64,000 bases of DNA, taken from assembly GCF_020921035.1 (NCBI RefSeq), contig NC_063157.1, positions 1,178,001-1,242,000 on the forward strand, read 5' to 3'. This DNA comes from Rhodamnia argentea. Its lineage: Eukaryota > Streptophyta > Magnoliopsida > Myrtales > Myrtaceae. Shown piece after piece: positions 62,244-64,000 of the stretch (the first letter of the stretch is position 1; each line of letters starts with the position of its first letter). Made by a program: the position numbers and the translations under genes. Below the pieces are notes generated by a model. That model ran no database searches. It saw only the letters and a program-made list of their open reading frames with translations, and was not told where the DNA came from.

Positions 62244-63944
62244 TCACATGACGATCTCTGGTTTCCAAATACTAGACTTGATCTCCTTGTGCGGTAGGAC
62301 GATGCCTCCGTTGCTGTATATTTCGTCCCCGACATGGACATCTTCCCCCAGTATAGTCATGTTTTCCACCCTGGCCCGCTGCCCGACCGTCGAGTGCCAT
62401 CCTATGATGCTGCTGGAAATGCAAGCATGCTTCTTGATGCGGACTCCGCGCATCACTGTGCAGCAAGATAGTCTAACTCCCGATTCGACCACACAGCCTG
62501 GACCAATCGCCACATCGGGACCAATCCGACATCCCTCGCCAATCTTAGCGGTCTTGTGTACCAAGACGTTGCCAACAATGTGGGGTCCAGTTGCCAATTT
62601 CTCTGACGACTTCTTTCTGGTCGACTCAAGGTAGAGTTTCAGCCCTGTGATGTAGTCCCTCGGCTGCCCAATGTCCATCCAGAACCCAGGTAAGACCATC
62701 GCGTAGAGCCGATTCTCGGCTGCAATCTTGGGGAAAACCTCCTTCTCGATGGAAGTAGGCCTCAGTTGGATCCGATCAAGGACCGAGATGTTCAGCAAGT
62801 AAATTCCGGCATTAATTTTGTTGCGAACAAACAGTTTTGGCTTTTCCACAAATTTCTCAACTCTACCAGTTGACTCTTCCATGATCACCGCGCCATACTT
62901 TGATGGCTCATCCACCTGCACGATGAAGGACAGAGTTTTGGGTTCTTGTCAGCCTCCACATAATCTTTAGCATTAAATTCCTCCACTCAAAGGAAGGAGC
63001 ATAAATGAACGAGGAACGACTGAGTAGGACATTCACCTCTGTGACCATTATAGAGGCCTCTCCTCCGTGGGTTTTGTGGAATTCAATCATTTCTTTGAGT
63101 GGGTAATCGCTTATCACATCACCGTTGAGAACAAAAAACGGCACACCAGAATCATCCAGCAGCTTGTCCCTCGCCAAAGCAAGAGGGCCGGCAGTTCCAA
63201 GTGGCTCAGTTTCTTGTGAGCACGAGATCTTAATTCCAAGCTTGCCCTCAAAGTCTTTCAAGAAGTTCAGCATAATCTGAAAAATTAAAGCGTACATGAA
63301 ATCATCGCGCTAAACATACACTACTCATGGAACGCGTACCATAGACAGACATGTTGTCGAAACATTCACCTCTGGTTGGTAATTGATAGCCAAAACCACT
63401 TCACTCACTCCAACGGCCTTGAGTGCCTCTATCTGTACATTAGAAAGAGGAATAAGCTTAAGTGCATGACACAAACCAGCGACCAAGGACGAACACAAAT
63501 TAAGGACATAGATTCTTCATCAAGAATTGACTATAATCGTCCCAAAAATAAAGCGATGCGACTTCTAAAATAGTCTGACCAAAAAAGAAAAGAACTTCTA
63601 AAACGGTGTTTGAACTATCCGAAATAACTAGGATTAGCCGTCACTCCTGTACAGCCAGGCATCAATAAGGTGCTATATCTTACAGTAGGATTACAATCTT
63701 ACACTACTCACAGACTGAATACATCTCACAAGTAAATTCAAACCCGAGATGAAGTTATCTCTAAGGATGGGAGAGCGAACATGATTATACAGCCTCAGAA
63801 TAAAATCTCAAACAAAAGGGTCTGAAACAATACCTGATGCAGGATCATGGGCTTGTTAGCGAAGTCAACAAGTGGCTTGGGGACACTAAGCGTCAGGGGC
63901 CTCAACCGAGTCCCAAATCCGCCAACAAGAATTAGAGCCTTCAT
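62244..63944 (-). CDS. CYT1: Mannose-1-phosphate guanylyltransferase (GDP-mannose pyrophosphorylase), copy 2
   Basis: Exons on the minus strand: 63834-63944, 63370-63432, 63037-63276 and 62244-62915, giving 361 residues with the same splice borders as copy 1. It has the full signature '[18 protein letters not shown]' and beta-helix tail. It carries Y177, Y226, Y233 and E265, fitting the plant family pattern 'NAGIYLL', 'RDYITGL' and 'IGEGC', so it is the better candidate for the active, parental gene. It would supply GDP-mannose for ascorbate, cell wall and protein glycosylation. Its first non-coding exon and promoter lie past the end of the window. It is oriented toward copy 1. Confidence 0.95.
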
Positions 63945-64000
63945 TATGATGTTGTCCCTATGTTCCTGTAGGTTACAGAGTCTGTATATCAGAGGTGAGT

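Larger units (their letters stand above)
60480..64000. repeat. Inverted repeat, right arm (continues beyond the window)
   Basis: Reverse complement of 37151-40985. The gene part is almost identical; the repeat part (below about 61800) is only about 85-90% alike by eye, with a deletion of about 30 bp where 'aagcttaatacc' should be. Confidence 0.92.

Noticed and set aside
1..64000. CRISPR array, prokaryotic operon or phage-like system
   Set aside because: The sequence is clearly plant nuclear; the regular repeats are 500-bp tandem units, CACTA subterminal motifs and microsatellites.

Overview
This is a plant nuclear window. Genes have GT-AG introns, and long stretches are AT-rich transposon and repeat DNA. 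The gene families are land-plant types: AOP1-like 2-oxoglutarate dioxygenases, a plant GDP-mannose pyrophosphorylase of the CYT1 type, a MATH-BTB (BPM-type) gene, a plant-specific PMT-family methyltransferase remnant and an SBP-box (SPL) fragment with a miR156 site. A degenerate piece of chloroplast ycf2 is also present. A woody eudicot fits; Myrtaceae is only my impression from the repeat style.

Layout. 1-8.2 kb is repeat DNA: a roughly 2 kb segment duplicated in tandem (about 331-4310 and 4846-6900), each copy with a MITE-like insert, and the first copy split by a complete non-autonomous CACTA transposon (479-2414). 8.2-18.05 kb holds two three-exon AOP1-like dioxygenase genes in tandem, plus orphan copies of their downstream flank that suggest further lost array members. 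18.3-30.3 kb is a nest of insertions: two solo LTRs of one family, a 9.3-kb Ty3/gypsy chromovirus on the minus strand with a possible organelle-derived leader, a tRNA-like Pol III box, a GGAACC-rich palindromic block, and a ycf2 fragment interrupted by one of the solo LTRs. 30.3-35.7 kb shows no gene I can support.

36.0-38.9 kb carries a complete GDP-mannose pyrophosphorylase gene. Its near-identical copy lies inverted at 62.2-63.9 kb, so the two genes face each other across about 23 kb. Between them are an intact MATH-BTB gene (41.6-43.0 kb), a convergent, broken PMT10/11-like methyltransferase (43.5-47.6 kb), and a 13-kb repeat complex. That complex is a 3.8-kb direct duplication (47.7-51.5 and 52.4-56.2 kb) built from about 500-bp tandem units and a 1.4-kb element. 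At the junction of the two copies lies a chimera of PMT intron DNA joined to an SPL last exon with an intact miR156 site.

Role of the genes: the dioxygenases would act in specialised metabolism. GMPP makes GDP-mannose for ascorbate, cell-wall and glycosylation pathways. The MATH-BTB protein would be a CUL3 ubiquitin-ligase adaptor. They are not an operon-like system. The most unusual content is the structure: the inverted GMPP arms with all visible coding changes in one copy, and the miR156-site chimera.
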